Positions 36,557 to 47,489 of a stretch of DNA of 64,000 nucleotides are shown here, piece after piece. Source of the stretch: Typhlomys cinereus (lineage: Eukaryota > Chordata > Mammalia > Rodentia > Platacanthomyidae). The stretch lies in the NCBI GenBank assembly GCA_023101885.1, contig JALPQD010000116.1, forward strand, positions 806,001 through 870,000, read 5' to 3'. The translations under genes were made by a program, and so were the position numbers. Every line of letters begins with the position of its first letter. The stretch's first letter is position 1. Under the pieces are notes generated by a model. The model was not told the origin of the DNA and ran no database searches. It was given only the letters and a program-made list of their open reading frames with translations.

Positions 36557-37652
36557 AAATCCACCCGGCACATAACAGCAGGTTTCCCCATTCTTCCTCA
36601 TCCCCAATGGGAATAACTGTGTCGCTAACCTTGGAATTTAAACATAAGCAAAATCTAAATGGTCTGACATAGGATTTAGTACAGGGTAAGTGTTTGGAGG
36701 ACTCCCCAAGTCTACGACCACAAGCCAGTCTTACCACTGGGGCATTCCATATCTGGCCCTCCCAACCCTGAGTGCATGCCAGCTTCTTCTAGTTCCGCCT
36801 CTTCAGCACCACCGCCCCCACCCCACTCCTGCTTCTGGAAACCTACTGGTGTTAAAGAATGTCAAAGTCAGGGCCACACTCAGGGCCTCTCTATCCTGGA
36901 ACTTGCTTGGCTGTTCACTGAGGGATATCCTTGGGGCCCATGTTTACAAAGATCAGCCCTTGTGTGCTTGCAAAAGATCCCCCAACCCTTAGGAACAGGA
37001 ATATAGTAAAAACGGTACAAAAGGAGAGATCCCCAGGGTCTGGGGACTGAGAGTGACCAGCTGCTCGTTGATGTCAAGTTCAGAGAGAACCACTATCCAG
37101 TCCGGTCACACAGGTGCCAATGCTTCAAGAAACTGATGGGAGTTGGAGGAAAGGTCCAGGAGACTTAGCCCAGGACCAACCTGCACCAATTCTCCCCAAG
37201 AGATCCCAACACCTATGCAGGCCCGTGGAGGGGGCTGGCAAGGCAGAGGAAGACTTTGATTCCTGGCCTGCACTGCCCCCGTGTGGAAGGCTGTGCCCTG
37301 ACAGCCACCGGGGAAAGGACAATTCTCAGCTAGTCCCAACTCTGACTGTTGAATTAGGCTTGTCCCCCAAGTCTTCCCTTGACCCCCCAGTCAGTCTAGC
37401 CTTGGACAAGGAAAAGGTGCCCACAGGGCAATCAGTAGAGTCAGTGTTGCCGTCATACATGTCTAAAATTGTGCATTTACTAACTTCTGGACACTAATGC
37501 CCCCAAAGGCTATCTGTAGACAGGAGCTGGGCTCCCACGATAAGCACAATCTTTGGGTACCACGTGTTCTCCAATAGTTGGCCCAGACAGCTTGCCGTGG
37601 GTCTTCTGCACCCAGAAAAGATTGAGGCCGCTGGTTCCTGAAAACTACTGAC

Positions 37653-37716
37653 CTGGCTGGAGCGAAGACGTTGATGCCGCTCCCAAAGCTGGAATCACAA
37701 GAGCCATCTGGACCTC
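37653..37716 (-). CDS. VAC14: VAC14 exon 10 (about residues 367-388)
   Basis: This short 64-base exon is not obvious as an open reading frame and was found by looking for the expected peptide. It encodes GPDGSCDSSFGSGINVFAPA with partial codons at both ends. Human VAC14 has a serine-rich peptide of the same pattern here. The acceptor is TCCCAG at 37717-37722 (minus strand) and the donor is GTCAGT at 37647-37652. Its phase fits both exon 9 and exon 11. It is part of the variable linker, so the substitutions are expected. Confidence 0.93.
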
Positions 37717-38069
37717 CTGGGAGAGGAAGGACAAAGTGACAAGGAAGCCTGGAGGGGCCCGCATAAACAAGACGCCTGCCACAGGACCCCAGGTCTCTCC
37801 GGTCTGCCCCCTCCGCACCTTTCGCAGGCTCTGGGAAGGACCTAGCCTTGTGGGGTGGGGTGCTCCCCAGGCCCGCGCATTTCTAGGTACAGTGCTCGCA
37901 CGAGGAGGGGCACTCGTTCACTCGGAAACATCTGGGAAACTTCCCAAGGCCAATGGCTGGCAAACGACTGGTTACCTAATACCCTTCCCGGATGGCTACA
38001 GTGAAACGGAGAGAAAGCAACAAGTGGTGGGGAGATGTGGAGAAATAAGAGCCCTTCCACCTCTTTGGC

Positions 38070-38400
38070 GGGAACATAAAATGGCACTGTCACTTTGTAA
38101 GATACTCTGACAGTTCCTTCAGGAGTTAAGTACCAGTTGCTGTGTGACCCAGCAATTTCACTCTAGATCTACACCCTGGGGCGTGGAGTCCTGCATTCCA
38201 CAAAAGCTGCACCTTATATAAGTGCAGTAGCACCCATCCTGGCTGAAAAATACAAGTGACCCAGAAGTCTACAGATGGATGTGTAAGCCAAGTAATGCTC
38301 AGCAATGAAAAGGACACCCTACAAAATGGGCGAACCTTAAAAACACTGTGCTAAGTCAAGAAGCCAATCACGAAAGATTCCTTTTACAAGATGGATCAGG
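38070..38400 (+). mobile_element. Ancient L1M-like fragment
   Basis: Diverged L1 ORF2 end: CACTTTGTAAGATACTCTGA, TGTGTGACCCAGCAATTTCA and CAGATGGATGTGTAAGCCAA follow the familiar order of the ORF2 C-terminal region. It is heavily mutated and truncated. Confidence 0.65.
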
Positions 38401-38542
38401 AACAGGCAAGTGCAGAGGCAGAAAACAGATGGGAAGTAGCCTGGGGAGGCAGAGGTGAGTGAGGGGTATGGAGTTTTTTCAGGTTTTTTAAAATGCTGGC
38501 TGTGGTGAGGAGTATCCAGTTTTGTACTACATTAACCAGTGG

Positions 38543-38543
<1 letters not shown>

Positions 38544-38588
<45 letters not shown>
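38544..38588 (+). repeat. GT microsatellite
   Basis: An uninterrupted run of about 22 TG units in VAC14 intron 9. Confidence 0.97.
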
Positions 38589-38590
<2 letters not shown>

Positions 38591-38668
38591 TGTAAGAAAG
38601 ACTTCAATCGAGGGCTGTCTTTGGGAAAAAACTGTGACCTGAACTTTGCACAAGCCTCCATGAACCAA

Positions 38669-38860
38669 CCCGATGCCTGTGCTAGTACTGAACCCGATGC
38701 CTGTGCTAGTACTGAACCCGATGCCTGTGCTAGTACTGAACCCGATGCCTGTGCTAGTACTGAACCCGATGCCTGTGCTAGTACTGAACCCGATGCCTGT
38801 GCTAGTACTGAACCCGATGCTTGTGCTAGTACTGAACCCGATGCCTGTGCTAGTACTGAA
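38669..38860 (+). repeat. 24-bp minisatellite, 8 units
   Basis: Eight head-to-tail units of 24 bases beginning CCCGATGCCTGTGCTAGTAC and ending TGAA. All appear identical except one C-to-T change in unit 7 (GATGCTTGTG). Because 24 is a multiple of three it creates long open frames on both strands, which are not genes. It lies in VAC14 intron 9, 80 bases from a GT microsatellite. Confidence 0.97.
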
Positions 38861-40133
38861 CTGTATCGGGCCTGGGGTAGAACAGCATCTAGCTGGAATT
38901 GATGTGTATTTTTCCCACTTGAGAAACAACCTGAGAATTTCAACCTTTTTCTTTCAGCACCTAATTTAGTTTCCTAAAGAGCCAAGACTCCGTGGGTCTG
39001 GAAGGGGGCCAGCAGGACTGTGCTCCAGCTCCAGTCCTGGCCAGGCCTTGCCCACAGTTTGGAACGATGAGAGCAGAAGAGGCAGGCGGCGCTAGGTGCT
39101 CAGGGCGGGTGGCACTCCAGACTCTTGATCCCCGTGAGTCGCACATCATGCAATGTTTTTTTACTCTTATCTCATCTCCATTGTTACCTATTGTCTATGT
39201 ACTTTTCTGAGTTTAAAAAAATCACCTTTTGGAAATAATTTTAGGTATACAGAAAAGAACTGGAAAGAATAAAGAATTCTCTTTGGATCCTGCCACTTTG
39301 AACCAACTTCCCCTAATGTCAATACCGTTCCTTCCCACAGTTCAACCATCAAAACAGGAACACTGGCAAAGTCCACTTCTCTACCCTAAACTGACTGTCC
39401 CCACCCCCATGCCTGTGATTCTAGGCTGCTGTGTCCTCTGAGGCTTCTCTAGTCTGAGGCCCCTCCTCAGATTTTCCTGTCTCTCCTGACTGTGACGCTC
39501 TGGTCAATTACTCTGCAGACTTTCTCTCCACGTGTGTTTCATGCTTTTTTGTCTGAGTAGAGTTGGGCACCTTTGGAAGAACTCTACAGAAGACCTGTGT
39601 CTGCAGTGTGTCCACTGGCTCAGCTCTGGGGTGCTGATCTTGTCCTGTGAGGAGGGAATGTCTGCTGGGTTTCTCCCTGGGGAAGTCATCTTTGAATTTT
39701 TTAAATTAGTAAGTATCATGAGATGATATCTGAGATTAGATAAAGGTCCCATTTTCCTCTCAAACACACCCTTACTCACTGACTCCTGCAGCACCCACTG
39801 GTGGGGCTTGTCTATACCAAATGCTTCTGCAGTCTGCAGAATGGCGAGTTCATGCCTCCCGCCCATTACCTGCAGCATCTCTTTGGCATCCATCCCGAGT
39901 AGAAGCGGGAGGGATCTCAGTCCCTGGAATGTGGTCTGACTTCACTGTGGTCCCTCTCTGCTGCATGTGACAGTGTCTGGCATGTCCCCTCCTCAGGGGT
40001 TCTGCACCCAGCTTGGAACCCTCGGCCCCCCCAGCCCGTCCCTCCCCTCTGCAGTCTTTGTTCAAGTGTCCTGGTACCATCTAGGCTGCCTGAGGCTCCT
40101 GCTTAAAGTTGCACCTCTCTCTTGGACAATGCG

Positions 40134-40384
40134 GTCTTGTGTATGTGGGGTGTGTGTATCAGAGGGCACTGTGTACATCTGTGGAGGCTCAAGAGTGGCT
40201 TCACGGTATCAATCTGGATTGATCTATTTCCATATTGCTTTGCTCTGGGGTTTCCTAGGCTCCACTTACCAGGGCCGGAAGCGCGGGCAGCAGCCATTTT
40301 TCACTCAGCATTTTGACATGGGATCTGGGATCTGAACTCAGGTTCTTCTGCTTGTGAGGCACAGGTCCTAGCTCTCTAGCCCCT
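40134..40384 (-). mobile_element. B2-like SINE, older subfamily, minus orientation
   Basis: Contains TTGCTTTGCTCTGGGGTTTC, CACTTACCAGGGCCGGAAGC and the reversed tRNA-like head near 40340-40384 (GAACTCAGGTTCTTCTGCTT). Confidence 0.78.
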
Positions 40385-40504
40385 GCAGTCTTTCTTTCAG
40401 TGAACTTTTCTGTGGCATTTATTGGCTAAAAGGAACTTTCTTGGAGGAAAAACCTTCCCTAAGTCTCTTATTTCCCCAGGATAAGTTCTTAAAACACAAG
40501 GCTC

Positions 40505-40868
40505 ATGGATGGGGGAAATGGCTCAGGTGGTAAATTTAGGGTTTGCTGAGCAAACATAAAACATGGCTTTAGATCCCCAGAACCCATGAAAAAGTTGGGC
40601 ATAGCAGTATGCATTGGTAATGCTAGCTCCCTGGGGCGGGACAGAGCCAGTTGGGCAGAGCCTGGGACTTGGTGGCTCGCTAGGTCAAAACAACAAACTC
40701 CAGCTCCACTGACAAACTGTCTCAAAGACAAGATGAAGAGTAACAGCGGAAGACACCAGAGTTATCTCTGTCTTTCACAAATGCATGTGATGACATCTTT
40801 ACTTATATGTATACATACACACAGACACAGACAGACAGACACACACACACATACACACAGAATTGGGT
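40505..40868 (+). mobile_element. B2/B3-like SINE with CA tail
   Basis: Head ATGGGGGAAATGGCTCAGGT, then TTTAGATCCCCAGAACCCAT and a diverged body, ending near a CA/CAGA run at 40812-40860. Confidence 0.65.
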
Positions 40869-41067
40869 CTTGATATACCCTGTCAAACACTGCTTAAATA
40901 GCTCACCGCTTTCTCAAGGGGAAAAGGCAGCTCCAAGAGGGCAGGTGTGTCTGACTAGTGTGTCTCCCATCCGCCTCACTTCCACCCTCATCCCTCAAGT
41001 TTCCTCTGATTCTGTGTCCTGAGACACGGCTCCTCTACCAGGGAACATTCTACTTATCCCTGGAGGT

Positions 41068-41790
41068 CTGTCTCACACTGATGCGATTGCAAAATGGTGT
41101 AAGCAACACCGGAAGGCACTTAGCAACATGTATCTAAAGTCTTAAACGTCTATAAATTTATCCTTAAGCAATGATTGTAGGTGTTTAGGGTTTTTTTAAT
41201 GAAAGTTTTTCTTTATAGGGATTATAAGATTAAGATAAATGAGAGGCAGCTAAGTGATTGACAGCAGGAGGCTTGTGAAATGGATTATGTCATTATCTAC
41301 CTAATAGAACGACACAAACTTTTATGTTACTATAGAAGCAAACCTAATGAATAAGGAAATTATAAACTGCACTCACGCAGGAGACTTTTTATTAATGTAC
41401 CTAATGTGCAGGCTGAGTAGAAGGAAAATAGGCACTAATAATGCTTGTAATCTTAAAAAAATGTAGTAGAAACAGCCTAAACATCTCCCCACATGATGGA
41501 ATATTATTCAGCCATAAGAAGGAATGAAATACTAATACATGCTAACGACATGAATAACCCTGAAAACATCATGTTGAGCAAAGGAAGTCAAACACAAAAG
41601 GGCACCTATTGCCGGATTCCATTACTAGAACCTTTCAGAACAGGCAAACCCACAGGGCTGAGGGAAGGAAACCAAGAGCACCTGCTCATGCTTTTAGGAT
41701 AATGGGACTGCTTTGTAAGTGGATAGCTAATGCTACTTTGTGAATACACTGCAGCTACCAAATTGTATACTTTAAAATAGTGTCAGAGGC
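41068..41790 (+). mobile_element. Ancient L1M-like fragment
   Basis: Old L1 end with ATGATGGAATATTATTCAGC and CATAAGAAGGAATGAAATAC, the conserved ORF2 C-terminal words, followed by decayed 3' UTR. Only a 69-codon piece remains open. Confidence 0.65.
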
Positions 41791-41835
41791 CCAAGACGAA
41801 GCAGATTAAAGTGTTTATTACAAATACAAATTACA

Positions 41836-42175
41836 TCTCTTAATTTTTTCTTTTTTCATTTTCATGTGTGTGTATAATATATGTGTGCACGCGTGCATTT
41901 TTTGTGCGTGTGTGTAGGTGTGATTAGGCTTGAGATTGATCAAGGGAATTGCCCATGATTGCTGCTCTTCCGGAGTTACTCTTTTTGAGAAAAGGCCTCT
42001 CATCAAACTTAGAGCTGCCGTAGGGCTAGTCTGTTAGCCAGTTCACACTAGGGATCTCTAGTCCCTGCCATCCGGTCGGCCGACACCCCCATAGTGTTTT
42101 ATGTGGGATTTGGCATCTGCACAGTAGTCCTTATGCATATATAAAAAGTGATCTAACCACTGAAACACATTCATA
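41836..42175 (-). mobile_element. Diverged B2-like SINE (possible), minus orientation
   Basis: GTGTGT-rich start, then a body ending GTGATCTAACCACTGAAACA, which looks like a reversed tRNA-like head. Weak match; another old repeat is possible. Confidence 0.4.
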
Positions 42176-42191
42176 GTCTATTCCATTTCTT

Positions 42192-42478
42192 TTTTTTTAA
42201 CTTTTTTTTTTTATTATTTATTCAATTGTGCACGTATGTGTGACTGCGTGTGTGTGTGTGTGTGTGTGTAGTACCATGGACAAATTCGGGAACCACCATG
42301 GATGCCTCCACCTCCTCGTTTTCTCTGCCCCTGGATTCACAGGCTCCGCCCTACCAGGACCAGAAACGCAGGCCGCCCCTGCTTCTGCCCGGTGTCTATA
42401 CGTGGGGTCTAGGATCCAAACTCAGGACCTTCTGCCTGCAAGGCAGAGGCTTAACCCCTGAGCCACCTCTCCAGCCTC
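42192..42478 (-). mobile_element. B2-like SINE, young subfamily
   Basis: Same family and orientation as the copies at 4.6 and 18.6 kb, including the CA-repeat tail (GT run on plus, about 42247-42269). Exact duplication GTCTATTCCATTTCTT at 42176-42191 and 42479-42494. Confidence 0.92.
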
Positions 42479-42544
42479 GTCTATTCCATTTCTTATGTTG
42501 CTATCTTTTTTTTTTTTTTCTTTTCTTTTTTTTTTTTCTTTAAG

Positions 42545-42848
42545 TTGCTCAAGTTCTTTTTTTTTTTTTATTAAAAATTTAATTATACATTTTAAAATTT
42601 TTTACCAGTTCCCTCCCTCCCCCCTCCCCTTCCCCCAGTGTCTCCCCCCCAATTCCCAGAGAGTCCTTTATTGTGTGCGCCTAACTCTCCACTGGGTCCT
42701 CCTCTCCGATGACATATAAGGACCCAGTGGCATTTCCATAAGCCCTTTCTCTTGTTCCCCTTAAGCATAAGATTACTACTATGGCTGTCAATCCCTTGCC
42801 TCCAGGGGTCTCGGTGCCCTTAACAGATGCTAGACTTTATGAGGGCTA
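42545..42848 (-). mobile_element. LINE-1 3' end, minus orientation
   Basis: This is the reverse complement of the terminal part of the same L1 type as the long copy at 53-55 kb. It shares the TTTTACCAGTTCCCTCCC end, the C-rich tract and the block around ACCCAGTGGCATTTCCATAA and CTGTCAATCCCTTGCCTCC with very few differences. It is preceded by a T-rich run (the A tail on the other strand). Possible duplications around CTATCTTTTTTT on both sides are too simple to be sure of. Confidence 0.88.
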
Positions 42849-43229
42849 CTATCTTTTTTTTAAAAAGAAAAACAAAACACAAAAGACACCAATAGTAGTA
42901 CACACCACAAACAAACAAACAAACAAACACTTGCAAATGTGTTACCTCCATGCATGCAGGCAGTGGCAGTTCCTGGGTGATATCACAGTACGGACTGACT
43001 TTGCTCCTATTAAAATCTCTACAAGGGGCACCTGCCCCTCATGGCACTCCAGGTTGGGGTCCATGAGCTCCATTCTAGCTGGCTCCTCAGGGATTCTATG
43101 CCTGGAGTCCATGAGTTCTCCCAGATGCCCTAGTCCCTCAGGGCACGTCACATCTGGAGTTCTAGAGTTTCATTCTTTCTGTCTTCTAATAAACTTTACT
43201 TTAATCCTCAAAAAAAAAATCTATACTGA

Positions 43230-43470
43230 GGGGCTGCAGAGATGGCTCAGAGTTAAGACTCTGTTTTAAAAGTAGAAGGATCTGAGTTTGGATCCTGGAC
43301 TCCATATAAAAATATCAAATGGAAATGGTGGACTGTACTTCTGGTACTAGTGAAGAGAGCCTAAGAAATCCCAGAAGGAAGCAAAAAGGAGGTAGAAGCA
43401 ATCCAAGATGATTTCTGACATCATCCTTGGTCCTCCACAGGGATACAAAGTGCCCTCTAAACTCCCCCCC
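43230..43470 (+). mobile_element. B2-like SINE, older subfamily, plus orientation
   Basis: Head GGGGCTGCAGAGATGGCTCA, then AGAAGGATCTGAGTTTGGAT and a body with AATCCAAGATGATTTCTGAC; same layout as the copy at 3.3 kb. Confidence 0.8.
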
Positions 43471-44139
43471 CCAATCTCTACAGGGACACATCTTTCCTTT
43501 ATATTCAGAATTTTAACTATGGAGGGGTAGGTGTGGAGAGATGCTAAATGGGCACCACAATGTTCCAGTAACCTCCAGGAAGCTGAGCCTGCTCCACGTC
43601 TCTGCTCCTCTTTGGGTCTCTTGAAGTCTTCTGCCCCTGTGCCCGATGGCAGCATGATTCCTGCTGAGGCTGCCCTAAGCCCCTTACAAGCAGGGCTGGG
43701 TCTCATTTACCTAACTTTGCACTGCCCAGTGAGGGGGCTGACAAATTTGCCTAGTGTCAGCTTTGGAAAAAGACAGATTGCTACACACAACCAAAACACT
43801 CAAAAGCCCTCTGCTGGAGCTCTTATTTATAGCCATGCTCCTTCTGCGCTGGACACCCAACCTTCTTTCACTTAGAACCCGAAGTGGGCATTTGGGTGAT
43901 GCCAATAAGAAACAAGACAGTCAATGACCTGGTCCCTGACCTTTGAAGGCCTGATTTACGACTTTTCAAGTTTATGATGGTGTGAAGGTATACTCACACA
44001 ACCATTCTGCTTTTCACTTTTAGTACATAAATTTTTCAACTAATAGGTTTTAGTGGTTATAAGCTCTTTGTAAGTGTTGGAGCACCCATGTTAAAAAACC
44101 AAACAAATTTTAATGCTATGTCCTCATCAGGAAGAGTAT

Positions 44140-44145
<6 letters not shown>

Positions 44146-44207
<62 letters not shown>

Positions 44208-44236
44208 TTCTCTCTCTCTCTCTCACACACACACAT
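44146..44236 (+). repeat. CT microsatellite with CA end
   Basis: About 40 TC units with one CC and one TTT interruption, then a short CA run. It lies in VAC14 intron 9. Confidence 0.96.
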
Positions 44237-44287
44237 ACAAACCACAACTGAAACTCACCTTATAAGTTAGGATAAACTTAACAGAGA

Positions 44288-44362
44288 AAGAATCTAAGCC
44301 TAGGGAGGCTAAGGCAGGAGGATTTTCGAGTTCAAGGTCAGCCTGGGCTCTGCATCATGATC
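44288..44362 (+). mobile_element. B1-like SINE fragment
   Basis: AGGGAGGCTAAGGCAGGAGG then GAGTTCAAGGTCAGCCTGGG is the central part of B1. Confidence 0.75.
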
Positions 44363-44689
44363 AAAGAATGCTGAGCAGATGTTCAAGCGCTACAGATGAG
44401 AAGCAAGTAGAGCCAGGATTTCTAGGCAGGTTGTTCAAATGCCAGAATCTGTCCTGTGACATCTAAGATGGGAACACTGTTAAGTGGGGGAGGAGAAGGC
44501 TGGACATGTGAAGTGTCCTGAGGACTGAGCCAGTGAAAGCACTCTGTGCTGTGCAGCCCACAAGTCAGGGCCAATGAGAAGCTGCAGCAGCTGACGGGTG
44601 GGGAGAGGGCTCAGTGGAAGGGCTGCACTCCTTGAAGGTCCTGGGCTATTGAGGAAGGAAGGGCTCTGGAGGTGGGATGTGCACATGTA

Positions 44690-44705
44690 CGTGTGTGTGT
44701 GTGTG

Positions 44706-44774
<69 letters not shown>

Positions 44775-44776
44775 GG
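44690..44776 (+). repeat. GT microsatellite with periodic GC
   Basis: About 43 GT units interrupted by GC at spaced intervals (near 44711, 44741 and 44769). Alternating purine-pyrimidine sequence of this length is prone to Z-DNA. Confidence 0.96.
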
Positions 44777-45189
44777 CACATGCACAGAGGGATCTGCCTG
44801 CAGGTGTGCCAGGTAACGTGTGAGGCTGAGCTGGAAGAACGAGGAAGAACAGGTGGGAGGCACCTGCTGAGGCCAGGTAGACCAGAACAGTGGAAGGCAA
44901 GGAGGAGGAGAAAGAAAGGGAAACTGTGACTCAACTGTGTAACAACTGGCAGAACTGTCTGTCTGTTGGCTGGCTGGGCCCTTCCTGGGCATTCTGGAAA
45001 AGACTGTCATTAGTCAGCTGGCAGGGCTAAGGGTGGATGTGAAGCTGTCAAATTAGCTGCTCCTGTCTCGTCTCTGGGATTCCTATAAAGTGTGCTTTGT
45101 CATCTCTTAAAATGCTGCTTGGGAGGCAGTAAAATTCCGAGCCAAGCTGCCAGAATAATGCTTAGAAGAACTAGTTAAAACAGTAAAGT

Positions 45190-45260
45190 TGCATTGGCCG
45201 GGAATCGAACCCGGGCCTCCCGCGTGGCAGGCGAGAATTCTACCACTGAACCACCAATGC
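45190..45260 (-). tRNA. tRNA-Gly (anticodon GCC), copy 1
   Basis: This 71-base gene folds as a complete glycine tRNA: acceptor stem GCATTGG paired with CCAATGC, discriminator A, anticodon GCC in the loop CTGCCAC, and no intron. The internal RNA polymerase III promoters are present: A box TGGTTCAGTGG and B box GGTTCGATTCC. A TTTT run about a dozen bases downstream on the minus strand can terminate transcription. It lies in VAC14 intron 9, in the same orientation as the host gene. Confidence 0.98.
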
Positions 45261-45966
45261 TACCACACTCACAGAGAAGGTTTTAAATGCTGTCATGACC
45301 CACAGGGTTGACCGGCTCCTTTCCTGAGGGTTGTGGCTTAAACAGAAAGAGGGTGGGGCTGCCAACATCACTCTGAGGGAAGAAGCATTTACTTAAAAAA
45401 AAAATTGAAATGAAATGCAATTCACACAACACAACTTTATCACTTCAAAGCACATGGCTTGGGTTTTCACTGCCATAACAAAAAGTTTACAACCGTCACC
45501 CTACTAAATTCTAGAACATTTCCATCACCCCCAAAAGAAACCAGGCTCTATTTCCAGTCAGCCACAATTCTGCTTCCTGATGGGATTAGGGGGCACCTAC
45601 TTACATCAAGGTGAAGCGAAGAACAAAATTCATCACAACAAGGAAAGGAAAATTGTTGATGCAAAAAAATCCCTAAGATATGTAAGTAAAGCATTAAGTA
45701 AACTTCACTATTTAATAAATGTATGGAAAAAATTTAAAAGTATGTCCCCAAATTTGATACTGTCTACTACAAATGGTTTTCTTCTTTGTATTTCTCTAAT
45801 TTTGAGAATTTTCTAAAATAAAATCATAAATGTAAAACAAGATGCTCACATTACTAGTGAAAATTCATTGACTATATGTCTCCTTAAGACTCTTCTAGTT
45901 TCTATGAGACAGTTTTTTCATTACAAGACCTATTATATTTGGCAATGCCAAAAGTGAATGAGCTAC

Positions 45967-46037
45967 TGCATTGGCCGGGAATCGAACCCGGGCCTCCCGC
46001 GTGGCAGGCGAGAATTCTACCACTGAACCACCAATGC
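45967..46037 (-). tRNA. tRNA-Gly (anticodon GCC), copy 2
   Basis: The sequence is identical over all 71 bases to the other three copies, with intact A and B boxes and the GCC anticodon. A TTTT terminator follows within about 15 bases on the minus strand (AAAA in plus at about 45950). It lies 706 bases from copy 1 in VAC14 intron 9 and on the same strand. Its 5' flank ends ACAGCTGGA directly at the gene, the same as copy 4. Confidence 0.98.
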
Positions 46038-46754
46038 TCCAGCTGTAGGCTGTGCTGCCTCCAGCTGTTTCATTGCTCCAGCTCACAATCCTGCCCGCCC
46101 AGCTGTAATGTGACACCCAGCAAAAAATGTTGCTCCATCCACCAGCCATAGAAAGGAGTCCTGGGCCTGTCTGACACTGTCGCAGATGTTCCAGAAGCCG
46201 TGAGAGGCAGTAGAAGGACTTGCTCGGGCAGTTCTTTTGTCTCCTGGGGCAGGTCCAGGGTTATTCTGCTAGCCTAGAACACTTGCATAGGGTGTGAATC
46301 AATTTACTCTGACAGTAAGGGAGGACATCACCTCAAAGCTGTTCGGTGACTTATTGAGGGGTCTGTGAGATGAAACCAAACTCCATCCCTGGTCGCATAA
46401 AAATGGTTTTCTTTGTATTGTAAGAAAACAATGATAAAAGGGTCTGAGAAAAGAGAGCAGAACCATTAAAAAAAAAAGCATTGACTTGAATAAACTAGCT
46501 TTTCTCAACTCTTCCCCAAAAATGACTTTAGTAGGGGTAGCTAGATGCAATGGTCGGTGGCTGCGAGGATGAAGAGCACTGGGTTGGGTGCAAGCTGCCT
46601 GGGTGCCAGCCACACTGCTACCACATGCAGAATGGGGACAGCAGCAGCTTCTGCTTCACTGGGGCTGACACAGGCAAACGGGGCCACAAGTCCCTTGGGA
46701 CCTCCTCCTTCCAGGGCCCATCGGGAAGAATGAAGAGGACCCTTGAGTACTTAC

Positions 46755-46907
46755 CACCAGTCGCCCCCTCCTGCTTTGGCAGGGAGTCCTCCGGGTTGGG
46801 CTCTGTGGGTTTCTGAGGCCCTGGCTTCGGCTCCTCTGGCTCGTCATCCTCTGGAGTGACGAGCTTCATCAGGCTCTGGTTGCACACGTTGGCCACCTCC
46901 TTGATGC
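46755..46907 (-). CDS. VAC14: VAC14 exon 9 (about residues 316-366)
   Basis: This 153-base exon starts [20 protein letters not shown], which is conserved. It then enters a proline- and glutamate-rich linker ([20 protein letters not shown]) and ends LPKQEGATG plus one base. The linker is the most variable part of VAC14 between mammals and is probably disordered, separating the N-terminal and middle HEAT blocks. The acceptor is GGACAG at 46908-46913 (minus strand) and the donor is GTAAGT at 46749-46754. Beyond it lies a 9-kb intron holding two tRNA genes. Confidence 0.95.
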
Positions 46908-47354
46908 CTGTCCGACGATGTAAGGAGCAGCCCACACATAGAAAACCCGAGGCCGTGGTCTTCCTGGTCGGGGGCTGGAGGCTGTCAGCGAGCAGGGGGC
47001 AGTCTGACCTGAGTCTCGTTCCTGTCACAGACACTCCCATGAGATGCTCCTCTTTCTTCTTACAGGACCCCTCGTTGGTGGCCCCCCTTCTACTGTGCCC
47101 TCCCCCATCCAAGATGCAACAGTGTGAACTCAGAGGAGCAGAGAACCTTGGATCTGGGAGAGCCACTCCAGCTGTGAAAGCAAGCAGGTGAGGGCAGGAA
47201 CAGGGGCATTAGCTCTGCGCCCTGGCTTTTCCAGCCCATGTTCAGCCCCGCCTCCTGCTCCCTAGAGGCCTGAGGATACCCCATCCTGCTCAGGCACCTC
47301 CACCTCACAGCCTCTGGTGCGGCTGCTCTTGCTTCTTTCCAGAGTGAAGGATAC
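46908..47354 (-). other. VAC14: VAC14 intron 8
   Basis: A 447-base intron. Unique sequence; no feature recognised. Its donor (GTATCC) is the weakest seen in the gene. Confidence 0.85.
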
Positions 47355-47489
47355 TTTTCTTGCGGTCATCGTAGGCCAGGCAGGGCAGGACGGCGGTCAG
47401 GATCCCAGAGGAGTAGGGCAGCATCACCCGGCCGGCCAGCTGGATGAACTCCCGCATCCAGCACATGGCTGTCAGTTGGATCAGGTCAT
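47355..47489 (-). CDS. VAC14: VAC14 exon 8 (about residues 271-316)
   Basis: This 135-base exon encodes [20 protein letters not shown] and on to [10 protein letters not shown], identical or nearly so to human VAC14. It enters with two bases of an aspartate codon and leaves with one base of a serine codon that exon 9 completes. The acceptor is CTTCAG at 47490-47495 (minus strand). The donor reads GTATCC, a weaker match to consensus than its neighbours (no A at +4, no G at +5), so this site may be the least efficient of the group. Confidence 0.96.

Larger units (their letters stand above)
29917..37652 (-). other. VAC14: VAC14 intron 10
   Basis: A 7.7-kb intron. It holds a retroposed polypyrimidine sequence (32305-32468), a young B2-like SINE (32612-32950), a B2-like SINE with target-site duplication (36244-36556) and MIR-like fragments near 32.2 and 34.5 kb. 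Roughly 30000-32100 and 33000-36200 are otherwise unique sequence with no recognised gene. Confidence 0.85.
37717..46754 (-). other. VAC14: VAC14 intron 9
   Basis: A 9.0-kb intron. It holds two tRNA-Gly genes, a 24-bp minisatellite, L1M-like fossils (38070-38400, 41068-41790), several B2-like SINEs, an L1 3' end on the minus strand near 42.6-42.85 kb and three long microsatellites. The stretch 45261-45966 and 46038-46754 around the tRNA genes is unique apart from short A-rich runs. Confidence 0.85.

Noticed and set aside
38669..38860. CRISPR array
   Set aside because: The 24-base units follow each other without spacers in a mammalian intron; it is a minisatellite.
38396..38943. Long open frames of 138-177 codons across the minisatellite on the minus strand and 93-98 codons on plus
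   Set aside because: They result from a 24-base repeat unit without stops plus a GT run; there is no conserved protein content and they lie in an intron.
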